From JAWOHX01 sp046484975 (GTDB taxonomy: Bacteria; Bacillota; Clostridia; DUPQ01): a stretch of DNA of 11,908 nt. The notes beneath the pieces were generated by a model. The model saw nothing but the letters and a program-made list of their open reading frames with translations, made no database searches and was not told the origin of the DNA. Shown here piece by piece: positions 1 through 7,131 of the stretch (position 1 is the stretch's first letter; every line of letters starts with the position of its first letter). Where the stretch lies: contig JAWOHX010000086.1 of NCBI GenBank assembly GCA_046484975.1, forward strand, positions 1 to 11,908. Reading direction: 5' to 3'. Made by a program: the position numbers and the translations under genes.

Positions 1-25
1 GGTTGGGGAAAGGAGGGGCCATCGC

Positions 26-904
26 ATGAAATACTTTTTATACTGGGGATGCAGCTTAGAGGGTACCGGGGCCAATTTTCTTGTCTCATTGAAGCCCTCC
101 TGCGAGGCCCTTGGCATGGAATTCGAGGAGATCGAGGACTGGAACTGCTGCGGGGCGAGTGTCTCCTATGCCGGCGCCAATGACCTGGCCATCAAGGTGT
201 TGAACGCGCGCAACCTCGCCCTGGCAGAGGCCCATGCCGGCTACGACATTGTTGCGCCGTGCAGCTCCTGCTACATCCAGATGGTCAAGGTGAACCACGA
301 GATCCAGGAAGACCCGAAACTCCTGAAAGAGGTCAATGAATGCCTGGCAGAGGGGGGCCTCAATTACAGGGGGACCATCAAGGTCCGGCATATCCAGGAC
401 GTGCTCTATAACGATATCGGGGTTGACAGGATTCGGGAAAGGGTGGTCAAGCCGCTCAACGGTCTCAAGGTCGCCGGGTATGTGGGATGCCAGTCCGTAA
501 GGCCCTATGGGGAATATGACAGCGTCAACAAACCGGTGGTCCAGGATCGTCTCCTTGAGGCCCTGGGTGCGGAGGCGGTCCCATTCCCCAGGAAGATCCA
601 GTGTTGCGGATCGGGGATATTTCTCCCCGAGATCGATTACTGCATGAAGCTGGTGAAGAATATCCTGGAAGACGCCCTCAATCACGGCGCGGAACTGATC
701 TCCACGGTGTGTCCCATGTGCGCCATGAATCTCGAGATGTACCAGGACCGGATCAACGACGCATACGGGACCCATTTCGATGTCCCGATTGTGTACCTGA
801 CCCAGTTGATGGCCGTGGCATTCGGTATGGATCTCAAAAAGGATGCGGCCCTCAATTACAATGTGATCCCGCCCGAGGGCATACTAATGGCCGCCATCGG
901 GTGA
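26..904 (+). CDS. hdrB: CoB-CoM heterodisulfide reductase subunit B-type protein (two CCG domains)
   Basis: HdrB is the catalytic subunit of heterodisulfide reductase. It carries noncubane [4Fe-4S] clusters that reduce a disulfide, and in bacteria it sits in Hdr-type electron-transfer or bifurcation complexes whose acceptor is often unknown. The 292-residue protein has both cysteine-rich CCG motifs complete: C9, C41-C42, C79/C82 and C155, C193-C194, C229/C232, with the CX31-39CCX34-36CXXC spacing of the family. There is no signal peptide or membrane segment, so it is probably cytoplasmic. Length matches stand-alone HdrB (about 290). The ATG at 26 follows an AGGAGG at 11-16. No hdrA or hdrC follows; an hdrC or hdrA just left of the window is an inference. 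Related CCG proteins occur in other reductases, but two full motifs at this length favour HdrB. The physiological substrate cannot be told. Confidence 0.9.
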   Translation: MKYFLYWGCSLEGTGANFLVSLKPSCEALGMEFEEIEDWNCCGASVSYAGANDLAIKVLNARNLALAEAHAGYDIVAPCSSCYIQMVKVNHEIQEDPKLLKEVNECLAEGGLNYRGTIKVRHIQDVLYNDIGVDRIRERVVKPLNGLKVAGYVGCQSVRPYGEYDSVNKPVVQDRLLEALGAEAVPFPRKIQCCGSGIFLPEIDYCMKLVKNILEDALNHGAELISTVCPMCAMNLEMYQDRINDAYGTHFDVPIVYLTQLMAVAFGMDLKKDAALNYNVIPPEGILMAAIG

Positions 905-952
905 GCTGCCATGTGTATGGATTAAAAAAAACCAGAGTGACAGCTTTTTAAT

Positions 953-988
953 ACAGCCTGCACCATTTCATCATCTGGTGCAGGCTGT
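953..988. repeat. Perfect 13-bp inverted repeat in the convergent gap
   Basis: ACAGCCTGCACCA (953-965) is repeated exactly in reverse complement at 976-988, with a 10-nt loop (966-975). Beyond a 4-nt bulge, GCTTTT (943-948) can also pair with AAAAGC (989-994). It lies between the ends of hdrB and the minus-strand lyase-like gene, so a bidirectional terminator or 3'-end-stabilising hairpin is the simplest reading. Neither strand has a T-tract directly after the stem, so it is not a textbook intrinsic terminator. The nearest minus-strand T-run is at 931-924, about 20 nt beyond the stem. Confidence 0.6.
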
Positions 989-1003
989 AAAAGCAAAGGG
1001 TTG

Positions 1004-1036
1004 AAAATTTAAAACCGATGCAGGAAGGTGTCCTGC
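1004..1036 (-). terminator. Weak intrinsic terminator candidate for the lyase-like gene pair
   Basis: Just past the TAG stop at 1042-1044, the minus-strand transcript can fold GCAGGA/TCCTGC (1036-1031 with 1025-1020, 5-nt loop). After a 5-nt gap come TTTT (1014-1011), AAA and TTTT (1007-1004). The stem is short and the T-tract is detached and interrupted, so confidence is low. It may act together with the larger inverted repeat at 953-988. Confidence 0.4.
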
Positions 1037-1041
1037 GCCGG

Positions 1042-2712
1042 CTATTTCCCCCGTATCCTGACGGATTTCTCCGTGGGGGAGAAATCGGTGAAATACACGG
1101 TGAAGGCGTTGGACTCCTGGGGAAGGCTTCCCCGAAGGTCGTGGTGGTAAGCCGTGTTGCCTCCGAAGGCCCCCTCCACGCGAAGGACATCGTCGTCCCT
1201 GGTGTATTCGAAACTTCCGTATTTCAACATCACATGCTGCCCCTGGGAAGCCTTGAACTGGGCCTGTTCGGAATCGAAATACCCGTCGGGAGGGAAGATC
1301 AGTTCCAGCTTGCAGGGAAGGTTCTCCACGCCCTTTGAACTGATGTGGATGTCTGCGCCGTCTTCCACAGGGGTAATGTCCATGGTGACATCATATTCCT
1401 GCATGTGGGTGAAGTCCCTGCCCTCGGTATTGATCCGCCCGTCCTTGATGACATTGCCGGGCTTGCCCAGCGGCCTGACATATCCCCGGTCGCTGTGGTA
1501 ATGCAAACGGTAGCCATTCCCGGTCTTCTCGATGCTTTCCGGGATGAAGCGGCCGTAGTTGCCGAAGAAGGAGGCCGCAAACCGGGCGAAGACGCTCAAG
1601 TTCCCGTTCTGCAGCTTGAAGAACACATCGTTGTTCGCCAGGACGGTGGTGGAGATGTTTCCCTTGCGGATCCGGACTATGCCTGATTCCCTGTAGAAAT
1701 GCTCGTAGTTCTCCATGTCGAAGGCTGTCTTCTCCAGTTCCGTCTCCCGGATTTTGTCGTTGAGCATGTAGAGGGCAAGGGGTTTGGGGAAGCGAAGGAT
1801 GCTCAGAGGTGACTTGTCCTTCACGTACCGGTTGGTCATGTCAAGGAAATAGTCGGCCAAATGGGCGAAATGGGCATTGCCAAGGTAATGGGCCGCCATG
1901 AGGTAGTTCTCGTAGTATGCGAAGGGATACAGCTCCTTGCCGAAATCCTGCCGCCTGGAGTTGATGGTGAGGATGGTGTCGTCGGGTTCCAGGTAGGTGA
2001 ACATCATGTAGAGGTTTCTTTCCACATGTTCCAGGAGTTCCCATCTCCCCAGTTCCTCCGCCACCACCAGGAGGCCCTTGTTGTTGACCACATTGTAGAT
2101 GCCGGTGGAGCGTTCCGAATACTCCCCGTCGGGATTGCAGTCGATGCCCTCGTTGATGTAGAGGTCGATCTCAGGGATCAGGTCCGGACGTCCCAGGTCG
2201 TTGGAAAGCAACGCCATGGCGCTGGCCATGACCCACCGGTGGTTGGGGGTGTGGAAGCCGCCGTTCTTCATGCCGTCGGCCCCTCTTTGCATGAATTCCA
2301 GGAATTTCGTTTCCAGGAGGGCTTCCTTTTCGGTGCCTTCGGAGAACTTCCTCATGACACGGAAGGCGGGGCTGACGTTCCAGATGGTAAAACCCACACT
2401 GGTGGCGTCATGGAAATTGGTTTCCACCAGGTCGATGGTCCCGTCCCGGTGCATTTTCCTCAGGGTGTAATCGCAGGCCAGCAGGGCCCGGTCCAGGAGT
2501 TCCTCGTTCCTGTGCCAGGCGGAATCCTTATTATGGTAGAGGATGGCCAGGGTGGAGGCCACACTGATGCCGTGGCTTGGCTCGGTGTATCCTTTCCGGG
2601 GTTCGGGGAACCCGCCGTATTCGGGACTCATCACATCCAGGCACTGTTTTTTCAACAGGGCGGGGATGCCTTTGTCTGCATATTCCACGAGCAGGGGATA
2701 ATGGCTTTTCAT
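1042..2712 (-). CDS. Heparinase II/III-like (alpha/alpha-toroid) protein of unknown substrate
   Basis: A 556-residue protein without signal peptide or membrane segments. The first ~330 residues are helix-rich. They contain a GGFHTPNHRWV stretch (151-161, N157/H158) and a GEYSERSTGIY stretch (196-206, Y198/Y206). This resembles the Asn/His/Tyr arrangement of toroid polysaccharide lyases in the heparinase II/III and alginate lyase group. The C-terminal ~220 residues look beta-rich, as expected for the lyase beta-sandwich, but the classic HNHND signature of its neighbour is absent. Family assignment is therefore by general resemblance and context. The ATG at 2712-2710 overlaps the upstream gene's stop by 4 bp (ATGA), which implies translational coupling and equal production. 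A lyase acting on an acidic or unsaturated oligosaccharide inside the cell, or a non-catalytic partner of the neighbour, are both possible. No sugar transporter or glycosidase lies nearby to name the substrate. Confidence 0.75.
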   Translation of the reverse strand: MKSHYPLLVEYADKGIPALLKKQCLDVMSPEYGGFPEPRKGYTEPSHGISVASTLAILYHNKDSAWHRNEELLDRALLACDYTLRKMHRDGTIDLVETNFHDATSVGFTIWNVSPAFRVMRKFSEGTEKEALLETKFLEFMQRGADGMKNGGFHTPNHRWVMASAMALLSNDLGRPDLIPEIDLYINEGIDCNPDGEYSERSTGIYNVVNNKGLLVVAEELGRWELLEHVERNLYMMFTYLEPDDTILTINSRRQDFGKELYPFAYYENYLMAAHYLGNAHFAHLADYFLDMTNRYVKDKSPLSILRFPKPLALYMLNDKIRETELEKTAFDMENYEHFYRESGIVRIRKGNISTTVLANNDVFFKLQNGNLSVFARFAASFFGNYGRFIPESIEKTGNGYRLHYHSDRGYVRPLGKPGNVIKDGRINTEGRDFTHMQEYDVTMDITPVEDGADIHISSKGVENLPCKLELIFPPDGYFDSEQAQFKASQGQHVMLKYGSFEYTRDDDVLRVEGAFGGNTAYHHDLRGSLPQESNAFTVYFTDFSPTEKSVRIRGK

Positions 2713-4565
2713 GGTCGTACCTCTTCTTTCATTCTTGTTATATCCATGGCAAAACTGCCATTGCTTATTCTGTCCTTTGTCCTGGCGATGGTCCGGTAGA
2801 TTTCACGGCCGTAATTTTTCACCAGGATCACGTCATCCAGGGGAATGCGTTGCGTGCTTGCCTCCAGCCCCGGGGGAAAGATGATGCGAATCCCCGCCCC
2901 CTCATGGAACAGCTCCATGTGGTTTCCCTGGATCATGGGTTTTTGCAGGCTCATGAGCACCCATTCCACCAGACTGTCCTCCCGGAGGGAGAACTCGTCC
3001 AGGACTTTGATGCCGGTGGCTTCTGTATCCGGGATGAACCGCCTTTTCCAGCTGAGGATGCCCGCTTCCCCGGGATAAGCCTGGGAAATGTCCATGGAGA
3101 ACTCCCCGTCCTCCCTGTATACCGTCCCGACGGCCCGGTAACCCCGGCCGTTCTTCTGCATGAAGCCGTTGACCATGGGAAGGTTGTGGAAGCCCGACTG
3201 GTTCACCCAGATCTCGTAGCGTTCCGGGCTGAATGTCTTTTTGGTGTAGGCCATGTTGCCCACATCCAAAATGACAGGGGTCTCCCCGAGATAGACAAGG
3301 AAACTGCCCACGTCGTTGTGGTTGTGGTTCTCCCCGTTGTTGCCTCCCTTGGCCGAGAAGAACCAGTCCTTCCTGCGCGCGGTAAGCACCTGGATGTCCG
3401 GCAGGTAGATGCCATGGCCGGGGATGTACTGCCTGTCGCAGGAGGCCGTTTCCTCATGTCCCAGGACCTCGTGAAGAATGCGGCTGAAACCCAGGAGGGA
3501 GAAGAGAACCTCCTTCGGATCGCTGGTTTTCAGCATATGGGTGCCAAAGGCCATGAGGTCCGTGTCCCCTGTGGCTTTCCCGATGCGGTGGATCAGGACC
3601 CCCGAGGGATGGGAGGAGGAAGGCGCGTCCGCATAGTTGATGAAACGGGTGCCCTTGATATGGGCGTGGCGGATGTAGCTGCCCATGTTCCGGATTTTTT
3701 GATGCCTGAAGATGTCGATGGCACCCCCGGATGCCCCGTGCAGGAGGAACAGGCATTCAAAGGCGGATGCCCCAGCCCGCTGCCAGTAGGCAGGACCCTC
3801 ATCGCATCCCCCGTCGTCGGGCACGCTGTCCAGGTACCTGTCCAGGCTTCTCATCACCTTGGACAGGAGTTCCGTCCTGCGAAAGGGATCCTCCTCCAGA
3901 AAGAGGATGCACAAAAGGACATTGGAGTTGATCCACGGGTTCCAGTTGTTCATCACGGCATCCGGCGTATTGAGAAAACCCATCCACCAGTAATCGGTAT
4001 GGTGAAGATAGGGGTCAAGGATCCTTTTTTGGATTTCCTCCCGGACCCGCTGGAACAAAATCGGGGACACCCTGTCCAGTTTCGTTTTCAGGGTGCATGC
4101 GGCGATGGCCATGGAAGCGGCGGTCTCCGCCGACATCAGGTCGATGGTGGGATGGGCGGCCCGGGGAAGGGGGTTGGCGTGCATGTGGTAGCCCGACAAT
4201 GAATTGTGGGCAGGGATGACCCAGGTGGTTTCCTCGCAGAGCATCCAGAGAAGGTCGATGATGGCATCCAGGTTTTTATCCGCGTTCTCCATCAGTTCCG
4301 CAGCCACCAGGCTGTGGAGGCCCACCCTCCTGTTAAAATACAGTTCCTGGTATATGGACCGGTTCCCGTCCCGGTGGAACCCCATGTATTTGCCTGCGGT
4401 GAGCACGGGATATTCGTCCCCCCGGTGTTGCTCCGCGAACCGGAGGAAGGTGTCCCGGATGCCTGGGCCGGGGGCTTCCCAGAACCTTCTGTCCCCAACG
4501 GGGGGAAAGGGCACATAGGATGGATCTGTCATCTTGCCGAGGCCGGGGATGAATTGCTCCAGCAT
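2709..4565 (-). CDS. Heparinase II/III family protein, probable cytoplasmic polysaccharide lyase
   Basis: Members of this family cleave uronic-acid-containing polysaccharides by beta-elimination using an Asn/His/Tyr set. With the ATG at 4565 the protein has 618 residues. The N-terminal half is a helical toroid with NNWNPW (206-211) and CDEGPAYW (254-261, putative catalytic Tyr260). The C-terminal beta domain opens with NGENHNHND (410-418), the hallmark of Heparinase II/III C-terminal domains, followed by SGFHNLPMVNG (457-467). No signal peptide is visible, unusual for enzymes that attack polymers, so an imported oligosaccharide or cell-derived glycan is more likely. Start choice: a GTG at 4601 in the same frame adds 12 residues but has a poor ribosome site. 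The ATG at 4565 has AGGA 8 nt upstream and leaves a normal leader after the predicted promoter at 4620-4628. It is the first gene of a two-gene unit. The substrate (heparin-like or another uronate) cannot be told from sequence. Confidence 0.85.
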   Translation of the reverse strand: MLEQFIPGLGKMTDPSYVPFPPVGDRRFWEAPGPGIRDTFLRFAEQHRGDEYPVLTAGKYMGFHRDGNRSIYQELYFNRRVGLHSLVAAELMENADKNLDAIIDLLWMLCEETTWVIPAHNSLSGYHMHANPLPRAAHPTIDLMSAETAASMAIAACTLKTKLDRVSPILFQRVREEIQKRILDPYLHHTDYWWMGFLNTPDAVMNNWNPWINSNVLLCILFLEEDPFRRTELLSKVMRSLDRYLDSVPDDGGCDEGPAYWQRAGASAFECLFLLHGASGGAIDIFRHQKIRNMGSYIRHAHIKGTRFINYADAPSSSHPSGVLIHRIGKATGDTDLMAFGTHMLKTSDPKEVLFSLLGFSRILHEVLGHEETASCDRQYIPGHGIYLPDIQVLTARRKDWFFSAKGGNNGENHNHNDVGSFLVYLGETPVILDVGNMAYTKKTFSPERYEIWVNQSGFHNLPMVNGFMQKNGRGYRAVGTVYREDGEFSMDISQAYPGEAGILSWKRRFIPDTEATGIKVLDEFSLREDSLVEWVLMSLQKPMIQGNHMELFHEGAGIRIIFPPGLEASTQRIPLDDVILVKNYGREIYRTIARTKDRISNGSFAMDITRMKEEVRP

Positions 4566-4619
4566 GTCCGTTGTCCTGCCTTTCTCATGGGTAAGGATCA
4601 CAAACGTTTTTCCACATCA

Positions 4620-4628
4620 ATCATAACA
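4620..4628 (-). promoter_or_regulatory. Candidate extended -10 promoter for the lyase-like gene pair
   Basis: Read on the minus strand, TGTTATGAT gives a TGN extension plus TATGAT (one mismatch to TATAAT). No good -35 is seen 16-18 bp upstream, which extended -10 promoters can tolerate. Transcription would start near 4613, giving a leader of about 48 nt to the ATG at 4565 but only about 12 nt to the alternative GTG at 4601. It is divergent to the promoter at 4652-4660, with their -10 boxes about 30 bp apart. Confidence 0.45.
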
Positions 4629-4651
4629 TAGTATGCATGGGGTGCCATATC

Positions 4652-4660
4652 TGATATAAT
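4652..4660 (+). promoter_or_regulatory. Extended -10 promoter of the DUF4870 gene
   Basis: TGATATAAT is a perfect TATAAT (4655-4660) with the TGN extension. The -35 region (about 4632-4637) does not match TTGACA. Transcription would begin near 4667, exactly where the 14-bp palindrome starts. Confidence 0.6.
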
Positions 4661-4666
4661 GGAAAA

Positions 4667-4680
4667 AAGAAATATTTCTT
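4667..4680. promoter_or_regulatory. 14-bp perfect palindrome, operator-like
   Basis: AAGAAATATTTCTT is its own reverse complement. It lies directly after the -10 box of the rightward promoter, at the predicted transcription start and upstream of the AAAGGGGG ribosome site (4682-4689). A repressor bound here would block initiation. It could be chance in AT-rich promoter DNA, and no regulator gene is present in the window. Confidence 0.4.
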
Positions 4681-4698
4681 GAAAGGGGGATTAAATAC

Positions 4699-5004
4699 AT
4701 GGATAATACAGACAACAACAAGGTAATGGCGGTATTGTGTTACATTTGGCTCCTGTGGCTGGTACCCTTGCTCACAGATGCCAAAGACAGCGAGTTCGTG
4801 AAATTCCATATCAACCAGGGAATCGTCCTCACCATCGCATGGGTTGTTTTAAGCCTGATCAACATCATTCCCATCCTGGGGCAGATTATTTTCCTCATTG
4901 GTTCTGTGGTTCTAATCATTTTCATGGTCATGGGTATTCTGAGCGCGTTGAAGATGGAGACCAAGGAACTGCCGGTCATCGGAAAGTTCAAGGTCTACAA
5001 GTAA
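4699..5004 (+). CDS. Small DUF4870-type membrane protein
   Basis: A 101-residue protein with three predicted membrane helices (about 9-26, 42-60, 62-84) and short polar ends. The segment FVKFHINQGIVL (33-44), just before the second helix, matches the conserved 'FxxFHxxQ' signature of DUF4870 (Tic20-like) small membrane proteins. The function of this family is not established. The ATG at 4699 has an AAAGGGGG ribosome site 9 nt upstream. It is monocistronic: its own extended -10 promoter lies at 4652-4660 and a strong terminator follows at 5033-5063. It is AT-richer than its neighbours upstream of the coding region but not clearly foreign. Confidence 0.85.
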   Translation: MDNTDNNKVMAVLCYIWLLWLVPLLTDAKDSEFVKFHINQGIVLTIAWVVLSLINIIPILGQIIFLIGSVVLIIFMVMGILSALKMETKELPVIGKFKVYK

Positions 5005-5032
5005 TCCTGTCACACAATATTTCTATTGCGCG

Positions 5033-5063
5033 AAAATGCGGTCCATCCGGGCCGTATTTTTTT
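5033..5063 (+). terminator. Rho-independent terminator after the DUF4870 gene
   Basis: ATGCGGTCC (5036-5044) pairs with GGGCCGTAT (5049-5057), a 9-bp stem with two G-T pairs and an ATCC tetraloop. The stem runs into a T-run ending at 5063 and is preceded by A's at 5033-5036 that extend it. Confidence 0.85.
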
Positions 5064-5064
5064 G

Positions 5065-5092
5065 TTGCCACGGGCGCAAGTTGATATATAAT
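5065..5092 (+). promoter_or_regulatory. SigA-type promoter of the serA operon
   Basis: TTGCCA (5065-5070), a 16-bp spacer and a perfect TATAAT (5087-5092). The -35 box begins two bases after the terminator T-run of the previous gene. The start would be near 5099, leaving a leader of about 24 nt before the serA ATG. That is too short for a riboswitch or T-box, so serine- or glycine-responsive attenuation is unlikely. Confidence 0.75.
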
Positions 5093-5122
5093 GGTAACAT
5101 GTGAAGCAAACGGAGGAAATGG

Positions 5123-6034
5123 ATGAGGATATTGTCAACGGACGGCCTGGACAAGGACGCCAGGGCCGCCATCATCGATATGGGACACGAGCTGGAAGAG
5201 ACCCATTTCAGTCCGGCGGACCTGAAGCTGCAGATCGGGAAATACCATGCCGTCATCGTGCGTTCCGCCACAAAGATCACCCGTGGCATCCTGGACGGAG
5301 CCCTGGAAACAGGCCTGCTGAAGCTGGTTGTCCGGGCCGGGGTGGGAACCGACAACATTGATGTGCCCTATGCGGAGAAAAACGGCATATCCGTGGCCAA
5401 TACTCCCGGGGCGAGCAGCGGCGCAGTGGCGGAGATGGCCCTTGCCCACATGCTGGTCCTGTCCCGGTTCCTTCATCTTTCCAACCTCACCATGAGGGAG
5501 GGGAGATGGGAGAAAAAACACTACAAGGGCACGGAGATCTCCGGCAAGACCCTGGGGCTTGTCGGCTCGGGCCGGATTGCCCTGGAACTGTCGGGCAAGG
5601 CCCTTGCCCTGGGAATGCGGGTGCTCTATACCAACCGCTCGGGGCAGAAGAAGGAATTCTCATCTTGCAAATACGTCTCCTTTGAGGAGCTTCTCCGGGA
5701 GAGCGACTATGTTTCCCTCCATGTGCCCGATGACAAGAAAGCAGGCCCGATGATCACCAAAAGGGAGCTTTGCATGATGAAAAAATCCGCCTATCTCATC
5801 AATACCGCGAGGGGTGGACTGGTGGACGAGGAAGCCCTGCTGGATGCCCTGGAGCACAACAACCTGGCGGGAGCAGGCATCGATGTCTTTGCGGAGGAAC
5901 CCACCGGGAACATTGCCCTGGTGAACCATCCCAAGGTCAGCGCAAGCCCCCATGTGGGTGGGGCCACCCGGGAAGCACAGCACAGGATCGGGCAGGAGAT
6001 CGTGGAAATAATCAGGAATCTGGAGGAAAGCTGA
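5123..6034 (+). CDS. serA: D-3-phosphoglycerate dehydrogenase, short form without ACT domain
   Basis: Oxidises 3-phosphoglycerate to 3-phosphohydroxypyruvate, the first step of serine synthesis. The 303-residue D-2-hydroxyacid dehydrogenase has RAGVGTDNID (71-80), a Rossmann loop GLVGSGRIA (145-153), NTARGGLVDE (227-236, R230), E259 in AEEP and H277 in SPHVGGAT; these are the catalytic Arg/Glu/His set. It ends right after the catalytic domain, so the regulatory ASB/ACT domains of longer SerA proteins are missing and serine feedback through ACT is not expected. Two oddities: the loop is GxGxxA rather than GxGxxG, and the strand after it ends in TNRS (170-173) where NAD-specific relatives have an acidic residue. 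NADPH use, or a glyoxylate/hydroxypyruvate reductase activity, is therefore an alternative. The overlap with serC supports SerA. Start: ATG after GGAGG (5112-5116). Confidence 0.88.
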   Translation: MRILSTDGLDKDARAAIIDMGHELEETHFSPADLKLQIGKYHAVIVRSATKITRGILDGALETGLLKLVVRAGVGTDNIDVPYAEKNGISVANTPGASSGAVAEMALAHMLVLSRFLHLSNLTMREGRWEKKHYKGTEISGKTLGLVGSGRIALELSGKALALGMRVLYTNRSGQKKEFSSCKYVSFEELLRESDYVSLHVPDDKKAGPMITKRELCMMKKSAYLINTARGGLVDEEALLDALEHNNLAGAGIDVFAEEPTGNIALVNHPKVSASPHVGGATREAQHRIGQEIVEIIRNLEES

Positions 6035-7116
6035 TGGACAGGGTATATAATTTCTCAGCGGGACCGGGGATGCTTCCCCTGGAGGTCCTGGAACAGGCGC
6101 GGGAGGAGATGCTGGACTACCGGGGCAGCGGCATGTCGGTCATGGAAATGAGCCATCGTTCCCCGGTCTACGAGGAAATCATCTTCGGCGCCCAGGACAC
6201 CTTGCGGGAGATCATGCATATTCCCGACGACTATGAAGTGCTCTTCCTGCAGGGCGGGGCCTCCACCCAGTTCTCCATGGTGCCCATGAACCTCCTCACC
6301 AAAAGCGGCGTCTGCGACATGGTCAACACCGGGATGTGGTCGGACAAGGCCATCAAGGAAGCCATGCGCTATGGGAAGGTCAACGTGGTGGCCTCCAGCG
6401 AGGACAGGAATTTTTCCTATATCCCCGCACTTAATCCCTCCACCTTCACCAAAGATGCCGACTATTTCCATATCACCACCAACAACACCATCTACGGGAC
6501 TCGATACACGTCCCTGCCGGACACCCGTGGGGTGCCCCTGGTGGCGGACATGTCCTCCAACATCCTCTCCGAGGAATATGAGATCCGGGATTTCGCCCTG
6601 GTCTATGCCGGTGCCCAGAAGAACATGGGCCCTGCAGGGGTCACGGTGGTGATCCTGCGCAAGGAACTCATGGGCAATGTCCTGCCCTCCACCCCCACCA
6701 TGCTGAGATACTCCGTGCACGCAGAGACCCAGTCCATGTACAACACTCCCCCCGCCTATGCCATCTACATATGCGGGCTGGTGTTCAAGTGGGTCAGGGA
6801 CCTGGGGGGAGTGGGCGTGGTCCATGAGAGGAACGTGGAGAAAGCCGGCATGCTCTATCAATTCCTGGATGCATCACACCTTTTCAGGGGTACGGCGGAG
6901 AAACGGGATCGTTCCCTGATGAACATCCCCTTTGTCACCGGCAGCGAGGAACTGGACGGACAATTCATCAAGGAAGCCAGGAAAAAAGGAATCATCAACA
7001 TCAAGGGACACCGGTCCGTGGGCGGGATGCGTGCCAGCATCTACAATGCCATGCCGGCGGAAGGGGTCAGCACCCTGGTGGAACTGATGAAGGAATTCGA
7101 AGAAAAACACTCATAA
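6034..7116 (+). CDS. serC: Phosphoserine aminotransferase
   Basis: PLP-dependent class V transaminase that converts 3-phosphohydroxypyruvate and glutamate to O-phospho-L-serine and 2-oxoglutarate; the same fold can act on the vitamin B6 precursor. The 360-residue length is that of the family. It starts with YNFSAGPGMLP (5-15) and has QGGAS (73-77), TTNNTIYGT (148-156) and GAQKNMGPAG (193-202), where K196 is the expected PLP lysine. C-terminal GHRSVGGMRASIYNAM (325-340) is also characteristic. The ATG at 6034 shares one base with the serA stop (TGATG) and has GGAGG 7 nt upstream inside serA. The frame is open back to 5770 but that extension is only serA read out of frame. It feeds phosphoserine phosphatase normally; no serB is in the window. 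Confidence 0.95.
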   Translation: MDRVYNFSAGPGMLPLEVLEQAREEMLDYRGSGMSVMEMSHRSPVYEEIIFGAQDTLREIMHIPDDYEVLFLQGGASTQFSMVPMNLLTKSGVCDMVNTGMWSDKAIKEAMRYGKVNVVASSEDRNFSYIPALNPSTFTKDADYFHITTNNTIYGTRYTSLPDTRGVPLVADMSSNILSEEYEIRDFALVYAGAQKNMGPAGVTVVILRKELMGNVLPSTPTMLRYSVHAETQSMYNTPPAYAIYICGLVFKWVRDLGGVGVVHERNVEKAGMLYQFLDASHLFRGTAEKRDRSLMNIPFVTGSEELDGQFIKEARKKGIINIKGHRSVGGMRASIYNAMPAEGVSTLVELMKEFEEKHS

Positions 7117-7131
7117 AGGGAGGATAAAACC

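Noticed and set aside
1861..2799. Plus-strand open frame of 312 codons opposite the second lyase-like gene
   Set aside because: Val/Gly/His-rich composition typical of a reverse-complement shadow, and it spans the junction of two coupled minus-strand genes.
2577..4202. Long plus-strand open frame of 541 codons opposite the heparinase-like gene
   Set aside because: It lies antisense to a gene with clear family motifs and no recognisable domain appears in it; long antisense frames are common in GC-rich coding DNA with this codon bias.
4566..4601. GTG at 4601 as start of the heparinase-like gene
   Set aside because: Weak ribosome site and almost no leader after the predicted promoter; the ATG at 4565 has AGGA at good spacing. 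Not excluded.
5770..6033. Upstream extension of the serC frame (88 extra codons)
   Set aside because: It is serA read in another frame; SerC family proteins begin at the MDRVYNFSAGPG equivalent, which has its own ribosome site.
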